Assembly (NCBI GenBank): GCA_010031845.1
Contig: RGYX01000008.1
Coordinates: 1 to 12,860 of the forward strand
Direction: 5' to 3'
DNA from: Verrucomicrobiota bacterium
Lineage (GTDB): Bacteria; Verrucomicrobiota; Verrucomicrobiia; Methylacidiphilales; Verrucolacustridaceae
DNA: 12,860 nucleotides
Made by a program: the position numbers and the translations under genes. Shown here in pieces: positions 1-6,779 of this stretch. The notes under the pieces are model-generated. The model was not told the origin of the DNA. It saw only the letters and a program-made list of their open reading frames with translations, and searched no databases. Each line of letters begins with the position of its first letter. Positions within the stretch are counted from its first letter, which is position 1.

Positions 1-137
1 AGATCCATCCGCCGAAACTGGTAGCCAAATCCCGCGCCTGCCGGTTTGACGGTCAATCGCACCTTGGCCCCGCTATGCAGGGAGGTGCCCGTCAGACTGG
101 CTTCACGCTCTACCGTGGTTTCCCGTGCCGTCGGCAT
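1..137 (-). CDS. lpxC: LpxC, UDP-3-O-acyl-N-acetylglucosamine deacetylase (N-terminal fragment, runs off left edge)
   Basis: Translating the reverse strand from the ATG at 137 gives 45 residues, starting MPTARETTVE and continuing with LTGTSLHSGAKVRLTVKPAG and then FRRMD before the window ends. This matches the LpxC N-terminus, where a G-x-x-LH[ST]G-x-x-V-x-L-x-x-xPA pattern is followed by a (Y/F)RR-x-D strand. LpxC removes the acetyl group from UDP-3-O-acyl-GlcNAc, the committed cytoplasmic step of lipid A synthesis. The zinc-binding residues lie beyond the edge, so activity, and any fusion to FabZ as in some other phyla, cannot be judged. The frame has a stop at about 166-168 and no other start codon before the ATG. 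No strong Shine-Dalgarno precedes it. It diverges from recO across about 77 bases. Confidence 0.88.
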   Translation of the reverse strand, partial: MPTARETTVEREASLTGTSLHSGAKVRLTVKPAGAGFGYQFRRMD

Positions 138-214
138 CCCACTTTCTACACATTTTGGGCCCCTGAGTCATCCCTCTTATCTTCCCGGTTTGCGGGGTCT
201 GCTAGAGTACCCCC
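138..214. promoter_or_regulatory. Divergent spacer between lpxC and recO
   Basis: This 77-base spacer must carry the start signals of two divergent genes. I could not pick out a convincing -35/-10 pair on either strand. Ahead of recO there is only a weak purine run (TAGAG, 203-207), and ahead of lpxC only AGAAAGTGGG. Assigning it as a divergent promoter region rests on gene layout alone. Confidence 0.35.
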
Positions 215-754
215 TTGAGCCAACCACTTCAGGATGAGGGTGTTCTGTTCCATCTTCGACGCCAGGGGGAAACCAGCCTGCTGGCTGTCTGGTTGACCCG
301 CCGCCACGGAGTCGTGCGAACCCTTGCTAGGGGAGCAGCCAAACCGGGTAGCCCGCTCAAAGGTCATCTGGACCTTTTTCATGAATGCGAGATCACCTGG
401 GAACCTTCCCGCCGGGGTACCTTGCACCACCTCAAAGAGGCGCGGGTCAAAGAGACCCATTCCGGTTTGCGCCAATCCTACTCCCGCCTTTTGGCCGCCA
501 CCTATTTTGCCCAAACCATCGAACAGTCGACCGAGCCCGATTCCGATCTGGGATCCTTACACTCCCTGCTCCGTCTGGCCTTGGCCTGGCTGGAAAACAA
601 GGACCCCCATCGAAAGCTGGTGGAGCGCTTCGAACGGGCCGTCCTTAAACAACTCGGTGCCGATGACCCCCGCCGCTCCCCCCGCTCTCTTTTGGATGAC
701 CTCTCCCACCGTCGTCCCAAAACCCACGCGGCTTTACTGAAGATTCTTCAATAA
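215..754 (+). CDS. recO: Short RecO-like DNA repair protein (N-terminal OB fold, reduced C-terminus)
   Basis: The 179-residue product opens with the RecO oligonucleotide-binding fold. DEGVLFHLRRQGETS matches the family's 'x-A-IVLRRRPYGETS' strand. It is followed by LTRRHGVVRTLARGAAKPGS, which matches the 'T-x-x-x-GK-x-x-x-x-AKGARRP-x-S' strand, and by a GTLHHLKEARV strand. Residues from about 85 are helical (LRQSYSRLLAATYFAQ). RecO loads RecA on SSB-coated DNA together with RecR. Family members are usually about 240-260 residues; this one ends soon after the FERAVLKQLG helix and has no cysteines for the zinc motif found in many homologues. There is no room for a missing domain, because ispG ends about 117 bases downstream. 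The TTG start at 215 is the only upstream choice, since an in-frame TAG lies at 203-205. It could be a lineage-specific short form. Confidence 0.8.
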   Translation: MSQPLQDEGVLFHLRRQGETSLLAVWLTRRHGVVRTLARGAAKPGSPLKGHLDLFHECEITWEPSRRGTLHHLKEARVKETHSGLRQSYSRLLAATYFAQTIEQSTEPDSDLGSLHSLLRLALAWLENKDPHRKLVERFERAVLKQLGADDPRRSPRSLLDDLSHRRPKTHAALLKILQ

Positions 755-770
755 ACCGCCAATCTTCAGT
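736..770 (+). terminator. Perfect 10-bp inverted repeat across the recO stop codon
   Basis: ACTGAAGATT (736-745) and AATCTTCAGT (761-770) are exact reverse complements separated by 15 bases that contain the recO TAA. The left arm can instead fold locally, TGAAG (738-742) pairing with CTTCA (746-750) around ATT, so two mutually exclusive hairpins are possible. No T-tract follows on either strand. It is not a canonical intrinsic terminator, but its place at the end of recO suggests a 3'-end structure. Confidence 0.35.
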
Positions 771-819
771 TCCCAGCTTGGATGAGGTGGAAAGATGAAG
801 AGTAGGAAACTTTCTTAAT

Positions 820-840
820 CCTGCCCCTTTATCAGGCAGG
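820..840 (-). terminator. Short stem-loop downstream of ispG
   Basis: CCTGCC (820-825) pairs with GGCAGG (835-840) around a 9-base loop, about 32 bases beyond the ispG stop. On the ispG strand the sequence after the stem is ATTAAGAAAG, which is not a U-tract. It may be a weak or processed 3' end for the long minus-strand operon. Position is the main support. Confidence 0.3.
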
Positions 841-871
841 AGGCAGTCTACTTTATTTTGGAGGTTCGTGG

Positions 872-2638
872 TTAAACAGCCACCGGGGTAGCCGGGGCAT
901 CCACCCACTTGCCGTGCTCCCGGATGAGATCTTTCAAACGATCCACCGCCTCGGCCTCCGGAATATTGAACTTCACCGGGGTTTTGCCCACGTAGAGATT
1001 GATTTTTCCCGGGGCGCCGCCGACATAACCAAAGTCCGCATCGGCCATCTCCCCGGGTCCGTTCACAATGCATCCCATGACCGCGATCTTCACCCCCTTG
1101 AGGTGCTGGGTGGCCGCCTTAATTTTGGCCGTCGTGCTCTGAAGATCGAATAAGGTCCGCCCGCAGGAAGGACAGGCCACATAGTCGGTCTTGAAAATCC
1201 GGCTTCCGGCGGCCTGTAAAATGTTGAAACCCAGCCGCAGGCAGGCACCCGGAGCCGGCTCACCACGAACCAGGATGGCATCCCCGATTCCGTCACACAG
1301 CAAAGCACCAATATGCACCGCCGCCCGGATCAATCCGGTCAGACCACCCTCGGATTCTGCCGGTTTGAGAGTGTCCTTAAGAACAATCGGGTGACGGGCC
1401 GGAATTTTCGCTGCCAACAGCCGCGTGCCCGAGACCGGATTGATCTCCAACCCGTCCTTCAAAGCCACCAGAATGGGCTCCTTCTTTGCCTCCAAGGCCT
1501 TCACCTCAGCATCGTTACGGGGATCGACTTCGACCATTGGAGTCTGTTCGTGAACCAGTTCCGGCGCTAAATCGCCCAACTGGGCTTTTCTCGGACGAAG
1601 CGCTTCCTCAACCTTGGCGGAGACAAACACCCGCGGAGGCTCTTCCCCGCCGACTGCGATGCTTTGGACGGTCAGTTTTTGAGACGCCCGCTTGGTAAAG
1701 CTATACGGATCGTAGGAAAGCTGGGCCTCGGCATCAAAACTCCCCTTGGCCCTCTCTTCCAAATATTTCACCAAGGCCCGACCCACGGGGATCTCGTGCA
1801 CACTGTCTTCCGTCAGACTCACCCGAATGGTGTCGCCCAATCCATCAAGCAGGAGGGATCCGATTCCGATCGCACTTTTGATTCTTCCATCTTCGCCGTC
1901 CCCGGCTTCCGTCACCCCAAGGTGCAAGGGATAATTCCAGTCGGGGCCCTCTTTGTCCAAAGCCACCGTCAGCAGACGATACGCCTCAATCATCACCTTG
2001 GGATTCGAGGACTTCATGGAGAACAGGAAGTTGTGAAAATTCAGCTTGCGGGCGATGCGGGCGAACTCCAAGGCGCTCTCCACCATGCCATGGGGCGTGT
2101 CCCCATAACGGTTCATGATTCGGTCTGACAACGAGCCATGATTGGTTCCGATCCGCAAAGCAAGCTTTCGCTCGATCAGCAACTTCACCAGCGGGGTAAA
2201 CGTCTCCTCAATGCGGGCCAATTCTTCCGCGTATTGATCGTCGGTGTACTCCCGGACAGCAAACTTCTTTTTGTCGGCGAAATTCCCTGGGTTGATTCGG
2301 ATCTTATCCACCCACTGGGCGGCCTCCATCGCTGCATCCGGCTTGAAATGAATATCGGCCACAAGGGGCACATCACAACCGACCGCGGCCAACTCTTTCT
2401 TGATGTTCCTTAGATTGGCCGCGTCTTTCACCGTGGGAGCGGTTATCCGGACAATTTCACACCCCACCTTGACCAAATCCAGGGTCTGTTTCACGGAGGC
2501 GGCCGTATCCATCGTGTCACAGGTGATCATGCTTTGCACCCGAATGGGGTTCACCCCCCCGATGCCGACCTTGCCCACCCGCACCTCACGGGTGACACGC
2601 CGGGCATACCGGAACGGACTGGCACAATAAGCCTTCAT
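872..2638 (-). CDS. ispG: IspG (GcpE), 4-hydroxy-3-methylbut-2-enyl diphosphate synthase, large insert type
   Basis: IspG is the [4Fe-4S] enzyme that reductively opens MEcPP to HMBPP, the penultimate step of the MEP isoprenoid pathway. The 588-residue product has the TIM-barrel half at about residues 18-285, with GGVNPIRVQSM, PLVADIHF and DKIRINPGN. The C-terminal cluster domain runs from about 480 to 580. The likely cluster ligands are Cys489 and Cys492 (CPSCGRT) and Cys523 (MGCIVNGPGE), with the catalytic-type Glu at 530. E. coli IspG is about 370 residues; the extra 200 or so lie between the two domains, as in the three-domain forms of plants, Bacteroidetes and Chlamydiae. The ATG at 2638 overlaps the rseP stop by 4 bases (ATGA), and GGGGCAGG lies just upstream. 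It is the last gene of the operon. Confidence 0.96.
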   Translation of the reverse strand: MKAYCASPFRYARRVTREVRVGKVGIGGVNPIRVQSMITCDTMDTAASVKQTLDLVKVGCEIVRITAPTVKDAANLRNIKKELAAVGCDVPLVADIHFKPDAAMEAAQWVDKIRINPGNFADKKKFAVREYTDDQYAEELARIEETFTPLVKLLIERKLALRIGTNHGSLSDRIMNRYGDTPHGMVESALEFARIARKLNFHNFLFSMKSSNPKVMIEAYRLLTVALDKEGPDWNYPLHLGVTEAGDGEDGRIKSAIGIGSLLLDGLGDTIRVSLTEDSVHEIPVGRALVKYLEERAKGSFDAEAQLSYDPYSFTKRASQKLTVQSIAVGGEEPPRVFVSAKVEEALRPRKAQLGDLAPELVHEQTPMVEVDPRNDAEVKALEAKKEPILVALKDGLEINPVSGTRLLAAKIPARHPIVLKDTLKPAESEGGLTGLIRAAVHIGALLCDGIGDAILVRGEPAPGACLRLGFNILQAAGSRIFKTDYVACPSCGRTLFDLQSTTAKIKAATQHLKGVKIAVMGCIVNGPGEMADADFGYVGGAPGKINLYVGKTPVKFNIPEAEAVDRLKDLIREHGKWVDAPATPVAV

Positions 2639-4050
2639 TTGCCTGCCCCGTTTTTTCGGAAGATGGGCAACTCGGTGCTCTCCGTGGTTCTCTGCATGCG
2701 CTTTTTCAACCGTAGAGAGTCATGGTAAGTGACGAGGACAAAAAATCCCATCAAAAGAATAACGAAAGCCGTCTGGATTCTCTCGATCGTCTTGGCCTCC
2801 ATGGGGCGCCGGCGAAAGGCCTCAAGCAGGGAAAACATGATGTGGCCCCCGTCCAAAACTGGAATCGGAAGAAGATTCAGCACTGCCAGATTCACATTCA
2901 GGATCACGCTGAAATAAAGCACCAGTCTCGGGTCGGTCTGCAAGAGGGAAACCAGTCTTTCAAAAATCCCCAAGGGCCCGCTCAAATGCCTCACACCCAC
3001 GCTGGAAGCGGGTGAAATCACCGCCTTGAGGGTTCGGAAAACCATCCCCGCCGCCGATCCGACTTGTTCCACGGGAGTGGGGTGCGTGATCTGGATATCG
3101 TTGGGCTTCCATACCACCCCGATCATTCGCTCCTGACGGTTCATCGCTTTTTCCGGACGAAGACGAAGCGCCCTTACCTTGCCGGATCCATCCTCGACCG
3201 CGAAATCCAGAACTTCCCGTCCGGAATCCACGGCGGATTTGACGGCGGCGGGATTCCAAACCCTCGCTCCATTGACGGATTGGATTTTTTCTCCCGGCCG
3301 GATGCCGGCCCGAAATGCGGGACTTCCCTCAATGACCTTGTTCACCATCGCGGTCTGGGCCGGGTACATTTCAAATCCAAGTTTTCGCAACCCCTCCATC
3401 TCTGGGTCGCGTTCCGGGGCGATCCTCAGGGTGACGATCTCGCGGTTGTTTCGATCCACCTCCAGCAATATTTCCCGGTCCGTTCCCAGGAGAATGCTCT
3501 CCAGCACCGCCCCGGGTCGCCCGGCCCATCGATCCGGTCTGCGACCGTCGATCGCCAGAATCCGGTCCCCCGGAAGCACACCCGCCTTCGCCGCGGGAGA
3601 ACCTGGTTCGACCCATCCAATCGTGGTGGTCCGATAGATCATGTTGGTCGGGACTCCTGCAATCCACGCCCCCACCGAACAGAGAATTCCCAGGCATAGA
3701 CTGGCCACCGGCCCAGCGAGAGCGGTGATGATTTTTGCCTTCGGCGACGCCGGAGGCAAATGTTTCACCTCCTTGGCGGCTTTCCCCTCAATCGCCTCGG
3801 CGGGACTCATCTGGGGCAACTGCACAAACCCGCCTAGGGGCAGCAGATTGATCTGCCACTCCACCCCGTCGATCACTTTACCGTAAATCTTCGGCCCAAA
3901 ACCGATGGCAAAACGTTCCACCACCAAGCCCATTTTCCGGGCCGCCAGATAGTGTCCGAATTCATGGGCGGCCACCGTGGCGCCAAAGAGAAAAAGGGCC
4001 AAGAGAAGGGTTCCGCCCACCATCAAAATCTCCATCCAGGACAGGCTCAT
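2635..4050 (-). CDS. rseP: RseP-type site-2 intramembrane zinc metalloprotease with two PDZ domains
   Basis: RseP cleaves transmembrane segments, classically the anti-sigma-E factor and remnant signal peptides, in the inner membrane. With the start at 4050 the product has 471 residues. The zinc motif HEFGH is at 29-33 in the first membrane segment, and the third ligand motif, VLDGGH with Asp400, is in a later one (about 377-405). A second hydrophobic segment spans about 105-133 and the last about 427-442. Two PDZ-like repeats lie between them: GWVEPGSPAAKAGVLPGDRI near 145-165 and VIEGSPAFRAGIRPGEKI near 239-256. The frame stays open to 4104, but the ATG at 4050 forms an exact ATGA overlap with the dxr stop and puts the active site at the usual distance from the N-terminus. 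No anti-sigma partner gene is visible, so the substrate is unknown. Confidence 0.94.
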   Translation of the reverse strand: MSLSWMEILMVGGTLLLALFLFGATVAAHEFGHYLAARKMGLVVERFAIGFGPKIYGKVIDGVEWQINLLPLGGFVQLPQMSPAEAIEGKAAKEVKHLPPASPKAKIITALAGPVASLCLGILCSVGAWIAGVPTNMIYRTTTIGWVEPGSPAAKAGVLPGDRILAIDGRRPDRWAGRPGAVLESILLGTDREILLEVDRNNREIVTLRIAPERDPEMEGLRKLGFEMYPAQTAMVNKVIEGSPAFRAGIRPGEKIQSVNGARVWNPAAVKSAVDSGREVLDFAVEDGSGKVRALRLRPEKAMNRQERMIGVVWKPNDIQITHPTPVEQVGSAAGMVFRTLKAVISPASSVGVRHLSGPLGIFERLVSLLQTDPRLVLYFSVILNVNLAVLNLLPIPVLDGGHIMFSLLEAFRRRPMEAKTIERIQTAFVILLMGFFVLVTYHDSLRLKKRMQRTTESTELPIFRKNGAGK

Positions 4051-5213
4051 GAACCAATTCTTTTGGAAGAACCGAGCATTTCCCTGGCCCTCGCCCGAGC
4101 CCACTGATCCGCCGCCACAATCGCCTCCAATCCCGGGGTTTTTTCCGTTCTGTGATCCAGCATGACGGATTCCACCATTCCCCAGATCCTCGGGAAAGAA
4201 ATCCGCTCTTCAAGAAAAGCCTCCACCGCCACCTCGTTCGCCGCGTTGAAAACTCCCGGCAAAGTTCCCCCTTGCTCCCCGGCTTCCCTGGCCAAGCGAA
4301 GCGCCGGAAATCGTTTTTCATCGGGAGCCTCAAACGTCAGGCTTCCCAATTTCGGCAGGTCCAATGGAGGCAACCCGCTGGGCAAACGTTCCGGATAGGT
4401 CACCGCATACTGGATGGGAAAGCACATGTCAGTCACGCTGAGTTGGGCCAGGACCGATCCGTCCACAAACTCGACCATGGAGTGAACGATGCTTTGCGGA
4501 TGGACCACCACATCCACCTGGCTCATCGGTAGTCCAAAGAGCCAATGGGCCTCAATCATCTCCAGCCCCTTGTTAAACATCGTGGCGGAATCGATGGTGA
4601 TCTTTTTCCCCATCGACCAGGTGGGGTGTTTGAGCGCCTGTGCCACCGTCACGTTCTCCATTTCTGCTGCTCGGCTCTTTCGGAAAGGCCCTCCGGAAGC
4701 GGTCAGGATGACTTTTCTCACCCCTTTTTCATCCGCTCCCTGCAGACACTGGAAGATGGCGTTGTGCTCGCTGTCGACCGGGAGCACTTGTTTTTTTCTT
4801 TTTTTGGCTTCCGCCATGACCGCCGAACCCGCCAACACCAGAATCTCCTTGCTGGCCACTGCCAGATCCTTGCCGGTCCTCAGGGCCGCCAAGGCGGGGG
4901 CCAGACCGGCCGTGCCGACAATCGCCACGAGAACCATGTCCGCCTCCGTCTCCTCGACCATTCGGACCAAACCCTCGTTGCCGGGATAAAACTGGATCCC
5001 GGCAGGCAGATCCTTTTTGATTTTCTCGGCCGCTTGAACATCGGACACCGCGATCGACTTCACCCCGAATTCCCTCGCCTGCTCGAGAACCCGGGCCGTG
5101 CTCTTGGCCACCCCCAACCCAACGATTTTCATTTTGTCGGGCAGAGCCCGGGCCACCTTACAGGTGCTTTCCCCGATCGAGCCGCTGGAACCCAGAAGAA
5201 TGACCCGTTTCAT
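4047..5213 (-). CDS. dxr: Dxr (IspC), 1-deoxy-D-xylulose 5-phosphate reductoisomerase
   Basis: Dxr converts DXP to MEP with NADPH, the first committed step of the MEP pathway. The 388 residues are close to the family's usual length. Visible are the Rossmann motif LLGSSGSIGEST (7-18), the metal site PVDSEHNAIFQ (Asp148, Glu150), the flexible-loop region HPTWSMGKKITIDSATM (196-212), NKGLEMIEAHWLF (214-226, with Glu218) and HPQSIVHSMVEF (238-249). The usual 'ANKE' nicotinamide-side motif reads ASKE (120-123), a mild substitution. The ATG at 5213 overlaps the cdsA stop by 4 bases, and a GGGGAGAG ribosome site sits immediately before it (5215-5222). The gene ends in another ATGA overlap with rseP, so translation is probably coupled. 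Confidence 0.97.
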   Translation of the reverse strand: MKRVILLGSSGSIGESTCKVARALPDKMKIVGLGVAKSTARVLEQAREFGVKSIAVSDVQAAEKIKKDLPAGIQFYPGNEGLVRMVEETEADMVLVAIVGTAGLAPALAALRTGKDLAVASKEILVLAGSAVMAEAKKRKKQVLPVDSEHNAIFQCLQGADEKGVRKVILTASGGPFRKSRAAEMENVTVAQALKHPTWSMGKKITIDSATMFNKGLEMIEAHWLFGLPMSQVDVVVHPQSIVHSMVEFVDGSVLAQLSVTDMCFPIQYAVTYPERLPSGLPPLDLPKLGSLTFEAPDEKRFPALRLAREAGEQGGTLPGVFNAANEVAVEAFLEERISFPRIWGMVESVMLDHRTEKTPGLEAIVAADQWARARAREMLGSSKRIGS

Positions 5214-6058
5214 ACTCTCCCCGTCAGAACGAGATAGCCGTAGAAAACCGGAAGACTGAACAAAAGGCTATCCACCAGATCCAACGCCCCGCCGATGCCG
5301 GGAATGAATCTTCCTGAATCCTTCACGTGGGCATCCCGCTTCACCACCGACTCGCCCAAATCCCCAATCACACTGACCCCGGAGAGGACCAAACCGAGAA
5401 TCCACGCATGGATGCCCGCCAAACTTCCCAGCGCCTCCGGAAACCATCGCACCAACCCCACACTCGCCAGCAGGGCCACCAATACCCCTCCGACCAACCC
5501 TTCCCAGGTTTTCTTGGGGCTGATCAAAGGACTGAGCTTATGACGCCCCAGCAGCGTGCCCGCAATATAGGCACCAATATCCGTCAATTTGGTGATCGCC
5601 ACGGCGAAGGCCAAGAGGGGAATTCCGGCTCCCCCCGGGACACAAAAGAGAATCTTAATCGCATAATTCAGGAGGTAGGGAACGTAAAAGAACCCAAAAA
5701 GGGTCAGGGCCATGGCCTCCGTGGCGCCCTCGATCTTGGCCTCAAATACCCTGCGGGTCAGCGCCCCCAGGATCACCAAAAGAATCAGGACAGCCTCACC
5801 CGTGAACGCGATGGGGAGCTTCCCGTAAGGCGAACCCACGGCGATGAAAGTTGCGATATAAAGCAGGGCTCCGGCCAGAAGACCCGTCTTGAGAAAGACG
5901 GTCCGCCCGGCCGCTCTCTGGGATAGATAAAACTCCCGCTGGGCTGCGATTCCCACGACCGCGATCAGCAGAAAAACCCCTTGGGTATACCGCAGGGCCA
6001 CCAGAGCGATCACCAGACTCCATAGGACCAAGGACGAAAGAAGACGCCATCCGAACAT
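5210..6058 (-). CDS. cdsA: CdsA, phosphatidate cytidylyltransferase (CDP-diacylglycerol synthase)
   Basis: CdsA is a polytopic inner-membrane enzyme that makes CDP-diacylglycerol from phosphatidate and CTP, the branch point for all phospholipids. The 282 residues contain about eight hydrophobic segments. The conserved block TKLTDIGAYIAGTLLGRHKL (157-176) is followed by SPKKTWEG (180-187). The C-terminal signature runs from GDLGESVVKRDAHVKDSG (232-249) into FIPGIGGALDLVDSLLF (251-267). Two positions differ from the common signature: PGHGG reads PGIGG and LDR-x-D reads LDLVD. I believe other PVC bacteria share this variant, but could not check. The frame is open to 6169, but the ATG at 6058 has a strong GGAGG and lies 1 base after the uppS stop, so I chose it. 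Confidence 0.93.
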   Translation of the reverse strand: MFGWRLLSSLVLWSLVIALVALRYTQGVFLLIAVVGIAAQREFYLSQRAAGRTVFLKTGLLAGALLYIATFIAVGSPYGKLPIAFTGEAVLILLVILGALTRRVFEAKIEGATEAMALTLFGFFYVPYLLNYAIKILFCVPGGAGIPLLAFAVAITKLTDIGAYIAGTLLGRHKLSPLISPKKTWEGLVGGVLVALLASVGLVRWFPEALGSLAGIHAWILGLVLSGVSVIGDLGESVVKRDAHVKDSGRFIPGIGGALDLVDSLLFSLPVFYGYLVLTGRV

Positions 6059-6059
6059 G

Positions 6060-6779
6060 TCAGAGTCCTCCAAAACGGCGTTCCCGCCGGGCATAATCCG
6101 CCAGGGCATCGGCGAACTCTTTTTTGCCGAAATCCGGCCACAGGACCGGGGTGACATGGATCTCCGCATAGGAAATCTGCCAGAGAAGGAAATTGCTGAC
6201 CCGCATTTCCCCGCTGGTTCGGATCAGCAGATCGGGATCCGGAATGTCCTTGGTGTAAAGGTGAGAGGCCACGGTCTCTTCCCTGATGTTTTCAGGGTCG
6301 AGGGCTCCCGCCTTCACCTCGCGGGCGATAGATTGCACCGCCTCGGTGATTTCCACCCGGGATCCGTAACTCAGGGCCAAAATCAGATCCAGCCGGTCGT
6401 GGGTCTTGGTCTTTTCGATGGCGGCTTCCAGTTCCTCCCGCACCGCTTCCGGCAGGTCCTGCCGGCGGCCGATGGTTCGCAGCCGGATCCCCTCTTTCCC
6501 CATCTCGCTAAGCTCCTCACGGATCACCCCGCGCAAAAGCCCCATCAACCCCTGTACTTCCTCACGGGGTCGCTGCCAATTTTCCACCGAGAAGGCGTAA
6601 AGCGTCAGGTATTTTACCCCGTTATCCATCGCCGCCTGGACCACCTGCTTCACGGACTTTCGTCCGGCTTCGTGCCCGCTGAGACGGGGAAGATGATGCT
6701 GTTGGGCCCAACGACCGTTGCCATCCATGATGATGGCAACGTGGCGTGGAACGGCCGGCGCTGCTCCAGGTTTACCCAT
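6060..6779 (-). CDS. uppS: UppS, undecaprenyl (di-trans,poly-cis) diphosphate synthase
   Basis: UppS condenses isopentenyl diphosphates onto farnesyl diphosphate to make the C55 lipid carrier for peptidoglycan and surface glycans. It is a soluble cis-prenyltransferase. The 239-residue product has the catalytic Asp19 in HVAIIMDGNGRWA (13-25), then FSVENWQRP (63-71) and the pyrophosphate-binding region DLLIRTSGEMRVSNFLLWQ (183-201), followed by WPDF. The usual 'YGGR-x-EI' reads YGSRVEI here. The frame is open upstream to 7052, but everything before the ATG at 6779 lies inside purA and has no family similarity. From this ATG the gene overlaps the end of purA by 8 bases (ATGGGTAA). Its substrate pathway is represented in the same operon by dxr and ispG. 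Confidence 0.96.
   Translation of the reverse strand: MGKPGAAPAVPRHVAIIMDGNGRWAQQHHLPRLSGHEAGRKSVKQVVQAAMDNGVKYLTLYAFSVENWQRPREEVQGLMGLLRGVIREELSEMGKEGIRLRTIGRRQDLPEAVREELEAAIEKTKTHDRLDLILALSYGSRVEITEAVQSIAREVKAGALDPENIREETVASHLYTKDIPDPDLLIRTSGEMRVSNFLLWQISYAEIHVTPVLWPDFGKKEFADALADYARRERRFGGL
6067..6071 (-). promoter_or_regulatory. Ribosome binding site fixing the cdsA start
   Basis: GGAGG ends 8 bases before the cdsA ATG, inside the last codons of uppS, and the uppS TGA falls between it and the ATG. It is the clearest Shine-Dalgarno in the window and decides for the start at 6058 over the longer open frame to 6169. Confidence 0.75.

Noticed and set aside
1664..2128. Plus-strand open frame opposite ispG
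   Set aside because: Antisense to conserved IspG sequence, with no recognisable motif.
4051..4104. Longer N-terminus for RseP
   Set aside because: It would overlap dxr by 58 bases. The ATG at 4050 gives an exact ATGA overlap and the normal distance to HEFGH.
4545..5926. Long plus-strand open frames opposite dxr and cdsA (4545-5237 and 5327-5926)
   Set aside because: They lie antisense to clearly identified enzymes, show no family motifs, and are expected shadows in GC-rich coding DNA.
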